DNA of 64,000 bases from Mycobacterium sp. ST-F2 (GCF_001905655.1 NZ_JMHT01000007.1:124001-188000), one strand, 5' to 3'. Shown: positions 49,174 through 58,412, counted from the first letter of the stretch. A program made the numbers and translations. Notes: generated by a model from the sequence alone, not told the origin.

Positions 49174-50388
49174 GTGCGCAGTCGCGTAGCTCGTAATGCT
49201 CTTGCAGTCGGCAGTGCCGGTCTGATCGTGTTCGGTCTGGCGGGATGCAGCCAGTCTGATCCGAAGCAGAGCGGCGCCACCGGTTCGAATCTGAAGATCG
49301 TGGAGCAGGTGCAGATCGACGAGAACGGTCGCGAGGTCAAGGGTGCCACCGGCGCGACCCCGGCTGATCCAGCCGGCGACGGCAAGGCCACCTGCCCACC
49401 GGTCTCCATCGCCATGGCGGGCGCGCTGAACGGTCCCGATGCCGCGCTGGGCATCAACATCAAGGACGGCGTGCAGCTGGCCATCGACAAGCACAACGCC
49501 GCGAACCCGGGTTGCCAGGTGACGCTCAAGACCTTCGACACCGAAGGCGACCCGCAGAAGGCGACGGCCATCGCGCCGCAGATCGTCGACGACAAGTTCA
49601 CCATCGGCCTCGTCGGCCCGGCTTTCTCCGGCGAGACGAAGGCCACCGGCACGGTGTTCGACCAGGCCGGCCTGGTCGCAGCCACCGCCTCGGCCACCAA
49701 CGTGACGCTGAGCGAGAACGGCTGGAAGACCTTCTTCCGCGGCCTGGCCAATGACGGCGTGCAGGGTCCTTCGGTCGCGAACTACCTGAAGAACACGCTC
49801 AAGTACAAGAAGGTCTGCGTCGTCGACGACAGCACCGACTACGGCCTCGGCCTCGCCACCGCCGTGCGCACCACGCTCGGACCGGTCGCCGACTCGGCGT
49901 GCAACATCTCGGTCAAGAAGGGCGACAAGGACTTCTCGGCGGCCGTCACCCAGATCAAGGGCGCGGCCCCGGACGCCATCTTCTACAGCGGTTACTACGC
50001 CGAGGCCGCGACGTTCGCCCAGCAGCTCAAGGACGGTGGCGTGACCGCGACGTTCGCGAGCGCCGACGGCACCAAGGACCCCGAGTTCGTCAAGCAGGGC
50101 GGCGAGGCCACGAAGGGCGCCATCCTGTCCTGCCCGTGCGGCCCGGCCAGCAAGCAGTTCGCCGAGGAGTACACCAAGAAGTTCGGCCAGGAGCCCGGCA
50201 CCTACAGCACCGAGGGCTACGACCTGGGCACCATCCTGGTCAAGGGCATCGACTCGGGTGCCGTCACCCGGCCGGCGCTGCTGGACTTCGTCACCAAGTA
50301 CGAAGGCCAGGGTGTGGCCCGCAAGTACCAGTGGAACAACAAGGGTGAGCTGACCACCAACCTGATCTGGATCTACAAGGTCCAGTAG
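49174..50388 (+). CDS. Branched-chain amino acid-type ABC transporter substrate-binding lipoprotein
   Basis: 404 residues. Signal peptide with lipobox VFGLAGC, lipid site C25; a ~45-residue linker; then a LivJ-type periplasmic-binding fold I domain: VSIAMAGALNGPDAALGINIKDGVQLAIDKHNA, TFDTEGDPQKATAIAPQIVDD, DSTDYGLGLATAVRTTL, GAAPDAIFYSGYYAEAATFAQQL. Ligands of the family include Leu/Ile/Val, other amino acids, amides and urea, so substrate is open. GTG start with GGAGGTG. Followed by a hairpin and four transporter genes. Confidence 0.9.
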   Translation: MRSRVARNALAVGSAGLIVFGLAGCSQSDPKQSGATGSNLKIVEQVQIDENGREVKGATGATPADPAGDGKATCPPVSIAMAGALNGPDAALGINIKDGVQLAIDKHNAANPGCQVTLKTFDTEGDPQKATAIAPQIVDDKFTIGLVGPAFSGETKATGTVFDQAGLVAATASATNVTLSENGWKTFFRGLANDGVQGPSVANYLKNTLKYKKVCVVDDSTDYGLGLATAVRTTLGPVADSACNISVKKGDKDFSAAVTQIKGAAPDAIFYSGYYAEAATFAQQLKDGGVTATFASADGTKDPEFVKQGGEATKGAILSCPCGPASKQFAEEYTKKFGQEPGTYSTEGYDLGTILVKGIDSGAVTRPALLDFVTKYEGQGVARKYQWNNKGELTTNLIWIYKVQ

Positions 50389-50401
50389 GAACCTGCAGAC
50401 G

Positions 50402-50435
50402 ACGACGCGTCCGGACCCCGTGCCGGGCGCGTCGT
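50402..50435 (+). terminator. Hairpin between binding-protein and permease genes
   Basis: Thirteen-pair stem (50402-50414 with 50423-50435), one G-U, 8-nt loop, 14 bases after the binding-protein stop. It may act as a partial terminator or 3'-end stabiliser that leaves more mRNA for the binding protein than for the permeases. Confidence 0.65.
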
Positions 50436-50482
50436 TCGTTCGCAGACAGTCACCACCGCGATAAGCGAGGAGCCGCCACCCG

Positions 50483-51520
50483 ATGACACCCGACTGCGTC
50501 GGCCACTACGTGTGCACCGCGGCCAACATCAATTTCAACGTCGACAACCTGGTGAACGGGTTCTGGCAGTTGACAATTGACGGGCTGTCCTGGGGTGCGA
50601 TCTATGCCCTGGTCGCCGTCGGCTACACGCTGGTGTTCGGCGTGCTGCGACTGATCAACTTCGCGCATTCGGAAATCTTCATGCTCGGCATGTTCGGCGC
50701 ATACTTCGCGCTGGAGATCATCCTCGGCTTCAAACCCAGCGGAAATGCCTACAACCTGGGTGTCGGGTTGACCATCTTCTACCTGGGCGTCGCCATGGTG
50801 GTCGCGATGCTGGTCTCGGGCGCGGCCGCGGTGGGACTGGAAGTCGTCGCTTATCGACCACTGCGCCGTCGTAATGCGCGCGGGCTGACGTTCCTCATCA
50901 CCGCGATCGGCATGTCGTTCGTCCTGCAGGAGTTCGTGCACTTCGTGCTGCCGAAGATCCTCAAAGGATTCGGCGGCAGCAATGCCCAGCAGCCAATCAT
51001 CCTGGTGCAGCCCAAGACTCAGTTCACCCTCTTCAGCGCGAACATCTCGAACGTCACCATCGTCATCGTGGTCTCCGCCATCGTGCTGGCGCTGCTCACC
51101 GACATCGCGCTGAACCGAACCAAGTTCGGCCGCGGGATCCGTGCCGTCGCGCAGGACCCGGCGACGGCCACCCTCATGGGTGTGTCCCGCGAGCGCATCA
51201 TCATGACGACGTTCCTCATCGGCGGCCTGCTGGCCGGCGCCGCCGCGCTCCTGTTCACCTTGAAGGTGCCGCAGGGCATCATCTACTCCGGCGGATTCCT
51301 GTTGGGAATCAAGGCCTTCTCGGCCGCGGTGCTCGGCGGCATCGGCAACCTGCGGGGCGCGCTGCTGGGCGGGTTGATCCTCGGCGTCATGGAGAACTAC
51401 GGGCAGGCCTTCTTCGGCACGCAGTGGCGTGACGTGGTGGCCTTCGTCCTCCTCGTGCTGGTGCTGTTGATCCGTCCCACCGGGATACTCGGTGAAAGTC
51501 TCGGGAAGGCGCGGGCATGA
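50483..51520 (+). CDS. livH: ABC transporter permease, LivH family
   Basis: 345 residues, about eight transmembrane helices. LIVH marks: LSWGAIYALVAVGYTLVFGVLRLINFAHSEIFMLGMFGAY, RPLRRRNARGLTFLITAIGMSF, and the ATP-binding-protein contact NRTKFGRGIRAVAQDPATATLMGV. The first ~30 residues (MTPDCVGHYVCTAANINF...) are unusual, with two Cys outside the membrane. GAGGAG ribosome site within a partial dispersed repeat. Overlaps the next gene by four bases. Confidence 0.9.
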   Translation: MTPDCVGHYVCTAANINFNVDNLVNGFWQLTIDGLSWGAIYALVAVGYTLVFGVLRLINFAHSEIFMLGMFGAYFALEIILGFKPSGNAYNLGVGLTIFYLGVAMVVAMLVSGAAAVGLEVVAYRPLRRRNARGLTFLITAIGMSFVLQEFVHFVLPKILKGFGGSNAQQPIILVQPKTQFTLFSANISNVTIVIVVSAIVLALLTDIALNRTKFGRGIRAVAQDPATATLMGVSRERIIMTTFLIGGLLAGAAALLFTLKVPQGIIYSGGFLLGIKAFSAAVLGGIGNLRGALLGGLILGVMENYGQAFFGTQWRDVVAFVLLVLVLLIRPTGILGESLGKARA

Positions 51521-52710
51521 GCGGGCAGCATCGGAGCGAGGGTGTGGCCCGGTACGTGCTGGCGCCGGGCGACCAGTTGCGCCAGTGGTGGGACCAGCAG
51601 AGCCGTCCCGCGAAATGGGTCGTCGGGGCCGTGGTGTTCACGCTGGTGGCGCTGCTGCCGCTGTACACCCCGCCGTTCCTCAACACGCCCGGCATCAGCT
51701 TCGGCGGCACCATGGCGCAGTTCGCGATGGTGGCGATCATCGCGATCGGCCTCAATGTCGTTGTGGGCCAAGCCGGATTGCTCGACCTCGGCTACGTCGG
51801 GTTCTACGCCGTCGGCGCCTACACCGTTGCGTTGCTGACCAGTCCGGACAGCCCGTGGAACCAGGTGGGGGCCGACGGTTTCCTCGACAAGGACTGGGCC
51901 TGGCTGGCGTGTGTACCGCTGGCCATGGCTGTCACCGCGTTGGCGGGTCTGGTGTTGGGTATCCCGACGCTGCGGCTGCGCGGCGACTACCTCGCCATCG
52001 TCACACTGGGATTCGGCGAAATCATCCGGCTCCTGGCCGACAACCTCTCCGACCTGACCAACGGCGCCCGCGGCCTCAACCAGATCGCGTATCCGCGGCT
52101 GGGGGAGAACGCCGACCTCCCCAATGGCGTGTTCTCCAGCGGTAACTCGGCCGGCCACGCCAACTACGGCACCTGGTGGTTCTGGCTGGGGCTGGTGCTC
52201 ATGGTCGGCATCCTGCTGCTCGTCGGCAACCTGGAGCGCAGCCGCGTGGGTCGGGCCTGGGTCGCCATCCGGGAGGACGAGGACGCCGCGGAAGTCATGG
52301 GCGTCAACACCTTCAAGTTCAAGCTGTGGGCATTCGTCATCGGCGCGGGCATCGGCGGCCTCTCGGGCGCGCTGTACGCCGGCCAGGTGCAGTACGTCGC
52401 ACCACCGACGTTCAACATCATCAACTCGATGCTGTTCCTGTGCGCGGTGGTCCTCGGCGGGCAGGGCAACAAGCTCGGGGTGATCTTCGGGGCGTTCATC
52501 ATCGTGTACCTGCCGAACCGGCTGCTCGGGGTGCACCTCATGGGCATCAACCTCGGCGACCTCAAGTACCTGTTCTTCGGCCTCGCCCTGGTGGTGTTGA
52601 TGATCTTCCGGCCGCAGGGCCTGTTCCCGGTACGTCAGCGGCTGCTGGCCTACGGCACCTCGGCGCGACGGTTGCTGCGGAATGCGGACGATTCGAAGGC
52701 GGCGGCATGA
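51517..52710 (+). CDS. livM: ABC transporter permease, LivM family
   Basis: 397 residues, eight to nine helices. LIVM signature: [58 protein letters not shown], and [26 protein letters not shown] (contact with ATPase). N-terminus adds ~35 hydrophilic residues. ATGA overlaps on both sides. Confidence 0.9.
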   Translation: MSGQHRSEGVARYVLAPGDQLRQWWDQQSRPAKWVVGAVVFTLVALLPLYTPPFLNTPGISFGGTMAQFAMVAIIAIGLNVVVGQAGLLDLGYVGFYAVGAYTVALLTSPDSPWNQVGADGFLDKDWAWLACVPLAMAVTALAGLVLGIPTLRLRGDYLAIVTLGFGEIIRLLADNLSDLTNGARGLNQIAYPRLGENADLPNGVFSSGNSAGHANYGTWWFWLGLVLMVGILLLVGNLERSRVGRAWVAIREDEDAAEVMGVNTFKFKLWAFVIGAGIGGLSGALYAGQVQYVAPPTFNIINSMLFLCAVVLGGQGNKLGVIFGAFIIVYLPNRLLGVHLMGINLGDLKYLFFGLALVVLMIFRPQGLFPVRQRLLAYGTSARRLLRNADDSKAAA

Positions 52711-53552
52711 CCGACCCTGTGGAGCCCGCACCCGACGAGGAGCTCGCCGCACTGCACCGGGACGTGCAGGTGGCAGAGGGCGAGAAGCTCTTGGCGACAA
52801 CCGATCTCACCGTCAAGTTCGGTGGACTCACCGCGCTCGATTCCGTGACGTTCGATATCCGGCGCGGTGAAATCCTCGGCCTCATCGGACCCAACGGCGC
52901 CGGCAAGACCACCTGCTTCAACGCGATCACCGGCGTCTACCGGCCGTCATCCGGTTCGGTGATGTTCGACGGCGCGCCACTCGGCAAGATCAAACGTCAC
53001 GAGATCACCCGCCGCGGCATCGCGCGCACCTTCCAGAACATCCGGTTGTGGGGCGAGATGACGGCGCTCGAGAACGTCGTCGTCGGCACGGATGCCCGGC
53101 ACAAGACCTCGGTGCCCGGCGCGCTCCTGCGTTCCGCGCGGCACCGGCGCGAGGAACGCGACGCCATCGAACGGGCCGCAGCGCTGCTGCAGTTCGTCGG
53201 CATCGCGCACCGCGGCGAGGAGAAGGCCAGGAGCCTGTCCTACGGCGACCAGCGCCGGCTGGAAATCGCGCGGGCCCTGGCGACCGAGCCGAAACTACTG
53301 TGCCTGGACGAGCCCGCCGCCGGCTTTAACCCGAGCGAGAAGTCGGCGCTCATCGAGCTGATCCAGGCGATCCGGGACGACGGCTACACCGTGCTGCTGA
53401 TCGAACACGACATGCGCCTGGTCATGGGCGTCACCGACCGGATCGTGGTGCTGGAGTTCGGGCGCAAGATCGCCGAAGGCCTGCCGGCCGAGATTCGCGA
53501 GGACCCGAAGGTCATCGCCGCTTACCTGGGGGTGCCCGATGACGAGCTCTGA
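52707..53552 (+). CDS. livG: ABC transporter ATP-binding protein, LivG family
   Basis: 281 residues. Walker [20 protein letters not shown]-loop [20 protein letters not shown], signature [16 protein letters not shown], Walker [21 protein letters not shown]-loop [17 protein letters not shown]. LivG-type long insert between Q-loop and signature present. First ~28 residues precede the domain. Overlaps livF by 14 bp. Confidence 0.92.
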   Translation: MTDPVEPAPDEELAALHRDVQVAEGEKLLATTDLTVKFGGLTALDSVTFDIRRGEILGLIGPNGAGKTTCFNAITGVYRPSSGSVMFDGAPLGKIKRHEITRRGIARTFQNIRLWGEMTALENVVVGTDARHKTSVPGALLRSARHRREERDAIERAAALLQFVGIAHRGEEKARSLSYGDQRRLEIARALATEPKLLCLDEPAAGFNPSEKSALIELIQAIRDDGYTVLLIEHDMRLVMGVTDRIVVLEFGRKIAEGLPAEIREDPKVIAAYLGVPDDEL

Positions 53553-54273
53553 GCCGGTGCTGCTGGAAGTGCGCGACATCTCGGTGCACTACGGCAGAAT
53601 CGAGGCGCTGCACGGGGTTTCGCTTCAGGTGCACCAGGGTGAGCTGGTGACGCTGCTCGGGTCCAACGGCGCGGGCAAGACCACGATGATGCGTGCGCTG
53701 TCCGGGCTGTTGCCGTTGTCGTCGGGTTCAGTATGGTTCGACGGCGAGGACATCTCGAAGGTCAAGGCACACCGACGGGTGACGTCGGGCCTGATCCAGG
53801 CGCCGGAGGGCCGCGGCATCTTCCCGGGCATGACCATCATCGAGAACCTCGAAATGGGTTGCTACGGCCGTAAATTCGCGACCAAGACCGAGTACCGCGA
53901 GCGGCTGGACTGGGTGCTGGAGACGTTCCCGCGGCTGGCCGAACGACGGTCGCAGGCCGGCGGGACGCTGTCCGGCGGTGAGCAGCAGATGCTGGCCATC
54001 GGGCGGGCGCTGATGGCCCGGCCCCGGGTGCTGCTGCTCGACGAGCCGTCAATGGGCTTGGCGCCCAAGGTGATCTCGCAGATCTTCCACATCATCTCCG
54101 AGATCAACCAGCAGGGCACCACGGTGCTGCTCGTCGAGCAGAACGCGCAGCAGGCGCTCAGTCGTTCGGACCGCGCCTACATCCTGGAGACCGGGCGGGT
54201 GACGCGGGAAGGCGTCGCCCGGGAGCTGCTGTCGGACAACAGCATTCGTGCGGCCTACTTGGGCGTCGCCTGA
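53539..54273 (+). CDS. livF: ABC transporter ATP-binding protein, LivF family
   Basis: 244 residues. Walker A LLGSNGAGKTTMMRALSG, Q-loop GLIQAPEGRGIFPGMTIIENL, signature LSGGEQQMLAIGRALM, Walker B VLLLDEPSMGLAPKVISQI, H-loop VLLVEQNAQQAL. Forms the heterodimeric motor with LivG. Ends the five-gene operon; a stem-loop follows. Confidence 0.92.
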   Translation: MTSSEPVLLEVRDISVHYGRIEALHGVSLQVHQGELVTLLGSNGAGKTTMMRALSGLLPLSSGSVWFDGEDISKVKAHRRVTSGLIQAPEGRGIFPGMTIIENLEMGCYGRKFATKTEYRERLDWVLETFPRLAERRSQAGGTLSGGEQQMLAIGRALMARPRVLLLDEPSMGLAPKVISQIFHIISEINQQGTTVLLVEQNAQQALSRSDRAYILETGRVTREGVARELLSDNSIRAAYLGVA

Positions 54274-54285
54274 GGTTCGCGGTCG

Positions 54286-54338
54286 AACGTGAAGTAAATC
54301 CCGAGAAACCGAGGAAATCTCGCGATCTTCTTCACGTT
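54286..54338. terminator. Stem-loop after livF
   Basis: AACGTGAAG (54286-54294) is the exact complement of CTTCACGTT (54330-54338); nested CGAGA (54302-54306) pairs with TCTCG (54318-54322). It lies between the convergent livF and DUF167 genes. Confidence 0.55.
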
Positions 54339-54426
54339 GGGCGTGTGGGCGGAGGCGGGTAGGCCTGCGAACCGTGACGTCGCCGCGGACGACGGTGATC
54401 CGGGGCATGACTGCAGTATCCCCGCG

Positions 54427-54651
54427 CTACTCGTCGATCCGGAACCTCTTGATCCGCCCTGCCGCGCCGGACACCAACTCGACCCGCGACTTCGGCACGT
54501 CGAAATGCTCGGCGAGCACGCGGATCACGGCGGTATTGGCCTTGCCGTCCACCGCCTGCTCGCGGACGTAGACGACCAACGTGCCGTCGGCGTCGGTCTC
54601 GACGAGCGGCCCTTTGCGGCTGCCCGGCTTGACCCGGACCGAAATCAGCAA
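54427..54651 (-). CDS. DUF167/YggU family small protein
   Basis: 74 residues. ISVRVKPGSRKGPLVE, REQAVDGKANTAVIRVLAEHFDVPKSRVELVSGAAGRIKRF are the hallmark of UPF0235 (YggU). Starts at a TTG that directly follows the TAG stop of the thiolase gene, so it depends on translational coupling or reinitiation. Function unknown in all bacteria. Confidence 0.87.
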   Translation of the reverse strand: MLISVRVKPGSRKGPLVETDADGTLVVYVREQAVDGKANTAVIRVLAEHFDVPKSRVELVSGAAGRIKRFRIDE

Positions 54652-55854
54652 CTAGCGCGCGACGATCACCGACGAACCGTGGCCGAACAGACCCTGGTTC
54701 GCGGTCACGCCCACGCGGGCGCCTTCGACCTGGCGGCCGGTGGCCTGACCCTTGAGCTGCCAGGTGAGCTCACACACCTGCGCAATGGCCTGGGCCGGGA
54801 TGGCTTCACCGAAGCTCGCCAGACCGCCCGATGCGTTGACCGGAACCCGGCCACCGATGGCGGTGGCACCGGAGCGCAGCAGCTGCTCGCCTTCACCCTT
54901 GGCGCACAGGCCCAGGTGCTCGTACCAGTCCAGCTCGAGCGCGGTCGACAGGTCGTAGACCTCGGCCAGGCTGACGTCGTCGGGTCCGATGCCGGCCTCG
55001 GCGTACGCCGCATCGAGGATCTGGTCCTTGAACACCCGGTCCGGTCCGGCGATGGCCGCAGTGGAATCCGTTGCGATGTCCGGCAATTCGGGCAGGTGCT
55101 GCGGGTACTGCGGCGTGACGGTGCTGATCGCGCGAACCGACGGCACACCCTCCAGTGAACCCAGGTGCTTGCGCGCGAACTCGGCACTGGCCACGATCAG
55201 CGCCGCGGCGCCGTCCGAGGTGGCGCAGATGTCCAGCTGGCGCAGCGGGTCGGAGACGACCGGGCTGGCCAGCACGTCCTCGACCGAAGCCTCCTTGTGG
55301 TAGCGGGCATACGGGTTGTTCAGGCCGTGCTTCGAGTTCTTCACCTTGATCTGGGCGAAGTCCTCGGACGTGGCGCCGTAGAGGTCCATCCGGCGGCGGG
55401 CCAGCAGGGCGAAGTACACCGGGTTCATGGCGCCCAGCAGATGGAAGCGCTGCCAGTCGGGGTCGTTCTTGCGCTCACCGCCGACTGGTGCGAACGCGCC
55501 CTTCGGCGTGGTGTCGGCACCGATGACCAGCGCGACGTCGCAGAAGCCGGCCAGGATGTGGGCACGGGCGCTCTGCAGCGCCTGCGAACCACTGGCGCAC
55601 GCGGCGTACGACGAGGACACCGGCACGCCGTTCCAGCCCAGCTTCTGGGCGAACGTCGAACCGGCGATGAAGCCGGGGTAGCCATTGCGGATGGTGTCGG
55701 CACCGGCGACCAGCTGGATCTGACGCCAGTCCAGGCCGGCCTCGGCCAGCGCAGCACGCGCGGCGACGACGCCGTACTCGGTGAAGTCACGGCCCCACTT
55801 GCCCCACGGGTGCATACCCGCACCGAGGATGTACAACGGTTCCGGAGTGCTCAT
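54652..55854 (-). CDS. Thiolase-superfamily lipid-transfer protein (Rv1627c type)
   Basis: 400 residues, SCP-x/nonspecific lipid-transfer thiolase fold. The nucleophilic Cys is in SSSYAACASGSQAL; C-terminal NASGGLASFGEAIPAQAI and GLFGHGSSVIV complete the site, although the usual HP motif in the loop is not as in degradative thiolases. Homologues pair with DUF35 proteins; in steroid degradation such pairs act as retro-aldolases. Overlaps the DUF35 gene by four bases. Expression is probably driven from the KstR-box promoter upstream of that gene. Confidence 0.88.
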   Translation of the reverse strand: MSTPEPLYILGAGMHPWGKWGRDFTEYGVVAARAALAEAGLDWRQIQLVAGADTIRNGYPGFIAGSTFAQKLGWNGVPVSSSYAACASGSQALQSARAHILAGFCDVALVIGADTTPKGAFAPVGGERKNDPDWQRFHLLGAMNPVYFALLARRRMDLYGATSEDFAQIKVKNSKHGLNNPYARYHKEASVEDVLASPVVSDPLRQLDICATSDGAAALIVASAEFARKHLGSLEGVPSVRAISTVTPQYPQHLPELPDIATDSTAAIAGPDRVFKDQILDAAYAEAGIGPDDVSLAEVYDLSTALELDWYEHLGLCAKGEGEQLLRSGATAIGGRVPVNASGGLASFGEAIPAQAIAQVCELTWQLKGQATGRQVEGARVGVTANQGLFGHGSSVIVAR

Positions 55855-56300
55855 TTCGCGATCTCCCAGGCATAGGTGGTGCGCTCGACACCGTCATCGT
55901 CGGTGTACAGCCGCATGGTGGTCAGCTCCATCTCCATGCCGACCTTGAGGTCCGCGGCGAGCGTGCCCTCGACGACCTTGCCCAGCACGATGAGGCCTTC
56001 GGCCTCCAGCTGGACCGCGGCGATGGCGAACGGCTCGAACGGATCGGCCGCCGGGTACGGCGCTGGCGGGGGATACCGGTTCTCGGTGTAGCTCCACACC
56101 GTGCCGCGGCGCGACAACGCGACGGGCTCGAGCACGTCACTGTCGCAAGCCGGGCTGGGGCAGTTATTGGCGCGGGGCGGGAAAACATATGTTCCGCACT
56201 GCGGGCACTTGGCTCCGATCAGGTGCGCTGCACCGTTTTCGTCGGTGTCCCACCAACCTTCAATGGCCGGCTGACTACCGGCATCCGTCACTCCTGGCAC
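55851..56300 (-). CDS. DUF35 OB-fold/zinc-ribbon protein (Rv1628c type)
   Basis: 149 residues. N-terminal helix IEGWWDTDENGA, zinc-ribbon CPQCGTYVFPPRANNCPSPACDSD, then OB-fold GTVWSYTENRYPPPAPY ... ADPFEPFAIAAVQLEAEGLIVLGKVVEG. DUF35 proteins bind acyl-CoA and complex with thiolase-like partners. GTG at 56300 chosen since TACGCT lies six bases before it and earlier codons cross the operator; a second GTG is three codons later. First gene of the minus-strand trio DUF35-thiolase-DUF167. Confidence 0.87.
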   Translation of the reverse strand: MPGVTDAGSQPAIEGWWDTDENGAAHLIGAKCPQCGTYVFPPRANNCPSPACDSDVLEPVALSRRGTVWSYTENRYPPPAPYPAADPFEPFAIAAVQLEAEGLIVLGKVVEGTLAADLKVGMEMELTTMRLYTDDDGVERTTYAWEIAK

Positions 56301-56306
56301 GAGCTC

Positions 56307-56312
56307 AGCGTA
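56307..56312 (-). promoter_or_regulatory. -10 box of the DUF35 operon, leaderless
   Basis: TACGCT on the minus strand followed by six bases and the GTG at 56300; 20 bases downstream of the KstR-type box. Confidence 0.5.
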
Positions 56313-56332
56313 GCTCCCGACGGGCCAGAAAC

Positions 56333-56346
56333 TGAAACGTGTTGCA
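56333..56346. promoter_or_regulatory. KstR-type operator TGAAACGTGTTGCA
   Basis: Fits TNNAACNNGTTNNA at every fixed position, the consensus of the cholesterol-catabolism repressor KstR. It overlaps the -35 region of the DUF35 gene. Rv1627c/Rv1628c are listed in the KstR regulon of M. tuberculosis as I recall, so conservation is expected. Confidence 0.65.
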
Positions 56347-56374
56347 GTTTTGTCCCGGCAGTCGGGAAACGGTC

Positions 56375-56405
56375 TTGAAGCGTACGAAACGGTTTCGTAC
56401 ACTTC
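56375..56405. promoter_or_regulatory. Promoter and palindromic operator of the TetR-monooxygenase pair
   Basis: -35 TTGAAG (56375-56380), 17-bp spacer, -10 TACACT (56398-56403), then six bases to the ATG. GTACGAAAC (56382-56390) and GTTTCGTAC (56392-56400) form a perfect 9-bp palindrome around one base, extendable to 14-bp arms with one mismatch (56377-56405). It fills the promoter, as in autorepressed TetR genes. Confidence 0.8.
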
Positions 56406-56409
56406 GGGC

Positions 56410-56976
56410 ATGGTTCGGGGAATCCAGCGGGAACAGGCGGTGCTGGCTGCCACGGCCGAATTGCTCGTCGAGCGGGGTTATGCGGCATTGACCACTGACG
56501 CCGTGGCCGTGCGGGCGGGCGCCAGCAAGGCGACCATCTATCGGCGCTGGCCGAACAAGGCCCAACTCGTTCGCGCCACACTCGACGCCGCGGACGCCGC
56601 CCGAAACGCGTCGATTCCTGACACCGGGGCACTGCGCAGCGACCTGTTCGCGGTCATGGAGGCGATCGCCGCGAATGTCGCCGACCCGTTGACGCGCGTG
56701 ACGGCAGAGCTGGCGACGCTCATGCGGCACGACGAACAACTGGCCGAGGCCATCCGCCGGCATCTGGACAAAGAAGAGCTCTCGCCATTCCATGACGCCC
56801 TGGAGCGGGCCATTGCGCGCGGCGATATCGCCGCCGACGCCGACGTCGAACTCGTTCACGACGTCGCCGAGGCGATGATCCTGCGCCAAGTCCACCTCGA
56901 TCTGCCCATCGACTCCGCATTCAGTGCGCAGCTCGTCGACGGCGTCCTGTTACCACTGTTGGGCGGTGCTCGATGA
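56410..56976 (+). CDS. TetR-family regulator of the adjacent monooxygenase
   Basis: 188 residues. Helix-turn-helix: AVLAATAELLVERGYAALTTDAVAVRAGASKATIYRRWPNKAQLVRA (about 9-55), with the YRRWP motif typical of one TetR subgroup and a TetR_C domain. ATG at 56410 picked because it is six bases after a good -10. Overlaps the FAD monooxygenase by four bases and reads from an operator that fills its own promoter, so it most likely represses itself and that enzyme until a substrate binds. Confidence 0.9.
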   Translation: MVRGIQREQAVLAATAELLVERGYAALTTDAVAVRAGASKATIYRRWPNKAQLVRATLDAADAARNASIPDTGALRSDLFAVMEAIAANVADPLTRVTAELATLMRHDEQLAEAIRRHLDKEELSPFHDALERAIARGDIAADADVELVHDVAEAMILRQVHLDLPIDSAFSAQLVDGVLLPLLGGAR

Positions 56977-58412
56977 CCGTTGTGATCGCCGGTGCCGGTC
57001 CGACCGGATTGACCCTCGCCATCGAACTGGCCAGACGTGGCGTGGAGTGTCGTGTACTCGACCGGGTCGCGACGTTGTTCCCCGGTTCGCGGGGCAAAGG
57101 ACTGCAGCCGCGCACCCTGGAAGTCTTCGACGACCTCGGTGTGGTCTGTGCGGTGCTCGCGGCCGGCGAGGCCTTTCCGCCCATGCGGCTGTACCGCGGC
57201 GCGGAAGCGGTGTGGACCAAGCCGATCTACGAACTGCTGGGACTTCCCGAACTCCCGGCCACCCCGGCGGTGCCGTACCCGTACACCTGGCTGATCCCGC
57301 AGTGGCGCACCGACCAGATCCTGGCGTCACGGTTCGTCGAACTGGGCGGGACCATCGAATTCGGCACCGCGGTAACAGGTTTCGGGCAAGACGACGGCGG
57401 TGTGACGGTACAGACCGACCGCGGTCCGATCCGCGCCGACTATCTCGTCGGCGCCGACGGCGGCCGCAGCACGGTGCGCAAGGTGTCCGGCGTCGAGTTT
57501 CTCGGTGGTGCACTGACCGAGGAACGCATCGTCGTGGGCGACGTCCGGGCCACCGGGCTCGACGGCCGGTGCTGTCACCTGCTTACCGGTGACGGCGACC
57601 AGTCCAAGCGGTTCTCGTTGTGGAATCTGCCGGGCACCGAGCACTTCCAGCTGGTGGTGACGATGGCGCCGGGCGAGAACCCGCCGGCGTTGACCCTGGC
57701 CGCGATGCAGGATCTTCTCGAAAAGCGCTCGGGGCGGCGCGATGTGGTGCTATCGGACTTGCGGTGGATTTCGGAGTACCGGGTGAATCTCCTGATGGCG
57801 CAACAGTTCCGGATGGGCCGAGTACTGCTGGCGGGCGACGCCGCGCATGTCCATTCGCCCGCCGGGGGACAGGGCGTCAACACCGGGGTGCAGGACGCCT
57901 ACAACCTGGGCTGGAAGCTGGCCGCGGTGCTGGCCGGCGCTCCCGATGAACTGTTGGACACCTATGCCGCCGAGCGGATGCCGATCGCGGCGAACGTATT
58001 ACAGCTCAGCGGCGCGTTGCACCGTCAGGGTTTCGGTGCGGCAGGGCCTGCGCCGTCCGCCATTCATCAGCTGGACATCTCCTACCGGGGTGGCCCGCTT
58101 GCCGGCGAAGGGCATGGCCCAGGTGTGCTCCAGGCGGGCGACCGCGCGCCCGACGGCCTGCTGTCCGACGGGCGGCGACTGTTCGACGTCTTCCGTGGCC
58201 CGCATTGGACGGTACTCGAATTCGGCGGGCCGGCAGTCGATTTCGGGGTGCCACAGTTGCGCTTGGCGCCGGGCCCCGACTACGACGTGCCCGCCGGCTC
58301 GTACGTGTTGGTGCGGCCGGACGGGCACGTCGGGGCGATCACCGATCGGGCGGACGTCATCCGGGAACAGTTGCGCCGCTTCGATCCGGTTCGCGAGCCG
58401 ACCCCGTCATGA
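56973..58412 (+). CDS. FAD-dependent aromatic-type monooxygenase
   Basis: 479 residues, group A flavoprotein hydroxylase. FAD fold VVIAGAGPTGLTLAIELARRGVECRVLDR; LVGADGGRSTVRK (DG motif); RVLLAGDAAHVHSPAGGQGVNTGVQDAYNLGWKLA (GD motif); a C-terminal thioredoxin-like segment (~390-479) as in polyketide hydroxylases and phenol-type monooxygenases. Uses NAD(P)H and O2; substrate unknown (aromatics, polyketides or rifamycin-like drugs are possible). Coupled to the TetR gene by ATGA overlap. Confidence 0.88.
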   Translation: MTVVIAGAGPTGLTLAIELARRGVECRVLDRVATLFPGSRGKGLQPRTLEVFDDLGVVCAVLAAGEAFPPMRLYRGAEAVWTKPIYELLGLPELPATPAVPYPYTWLIPQWRTDQILASRFVELGGTIEFGTAVTGFGQDDGGVTVQTDRGPIRADYLVGADGGRSTVRKVSGVEFLGGALTEERIVVGDVRATGLDGRCCHLLTGDGDQSKRFSLWNLPGTEHFQLVVTMAPGENPPALTLAAMQDLLEKRSGRRDVVLSDLRWISEYRVNLLMAQQFRMGRVLLAGDAAHVHSPAGGQGVNTGVQDAYNLGWKLAAVLAGAPDELLDTYAAERMPIAANVLQLSGALHRQGFGAAGPAPSAIHQLDISYRGGPLAGEGHGPGVLQAGDRAPDGLLSDGRRLFDVFRGPHWTVLEFGGPAVDFGVPQLRLAPGPDYDVPAGSYVLVRPDGHVGAITDRADVIREQLRRFDPVREPTPS

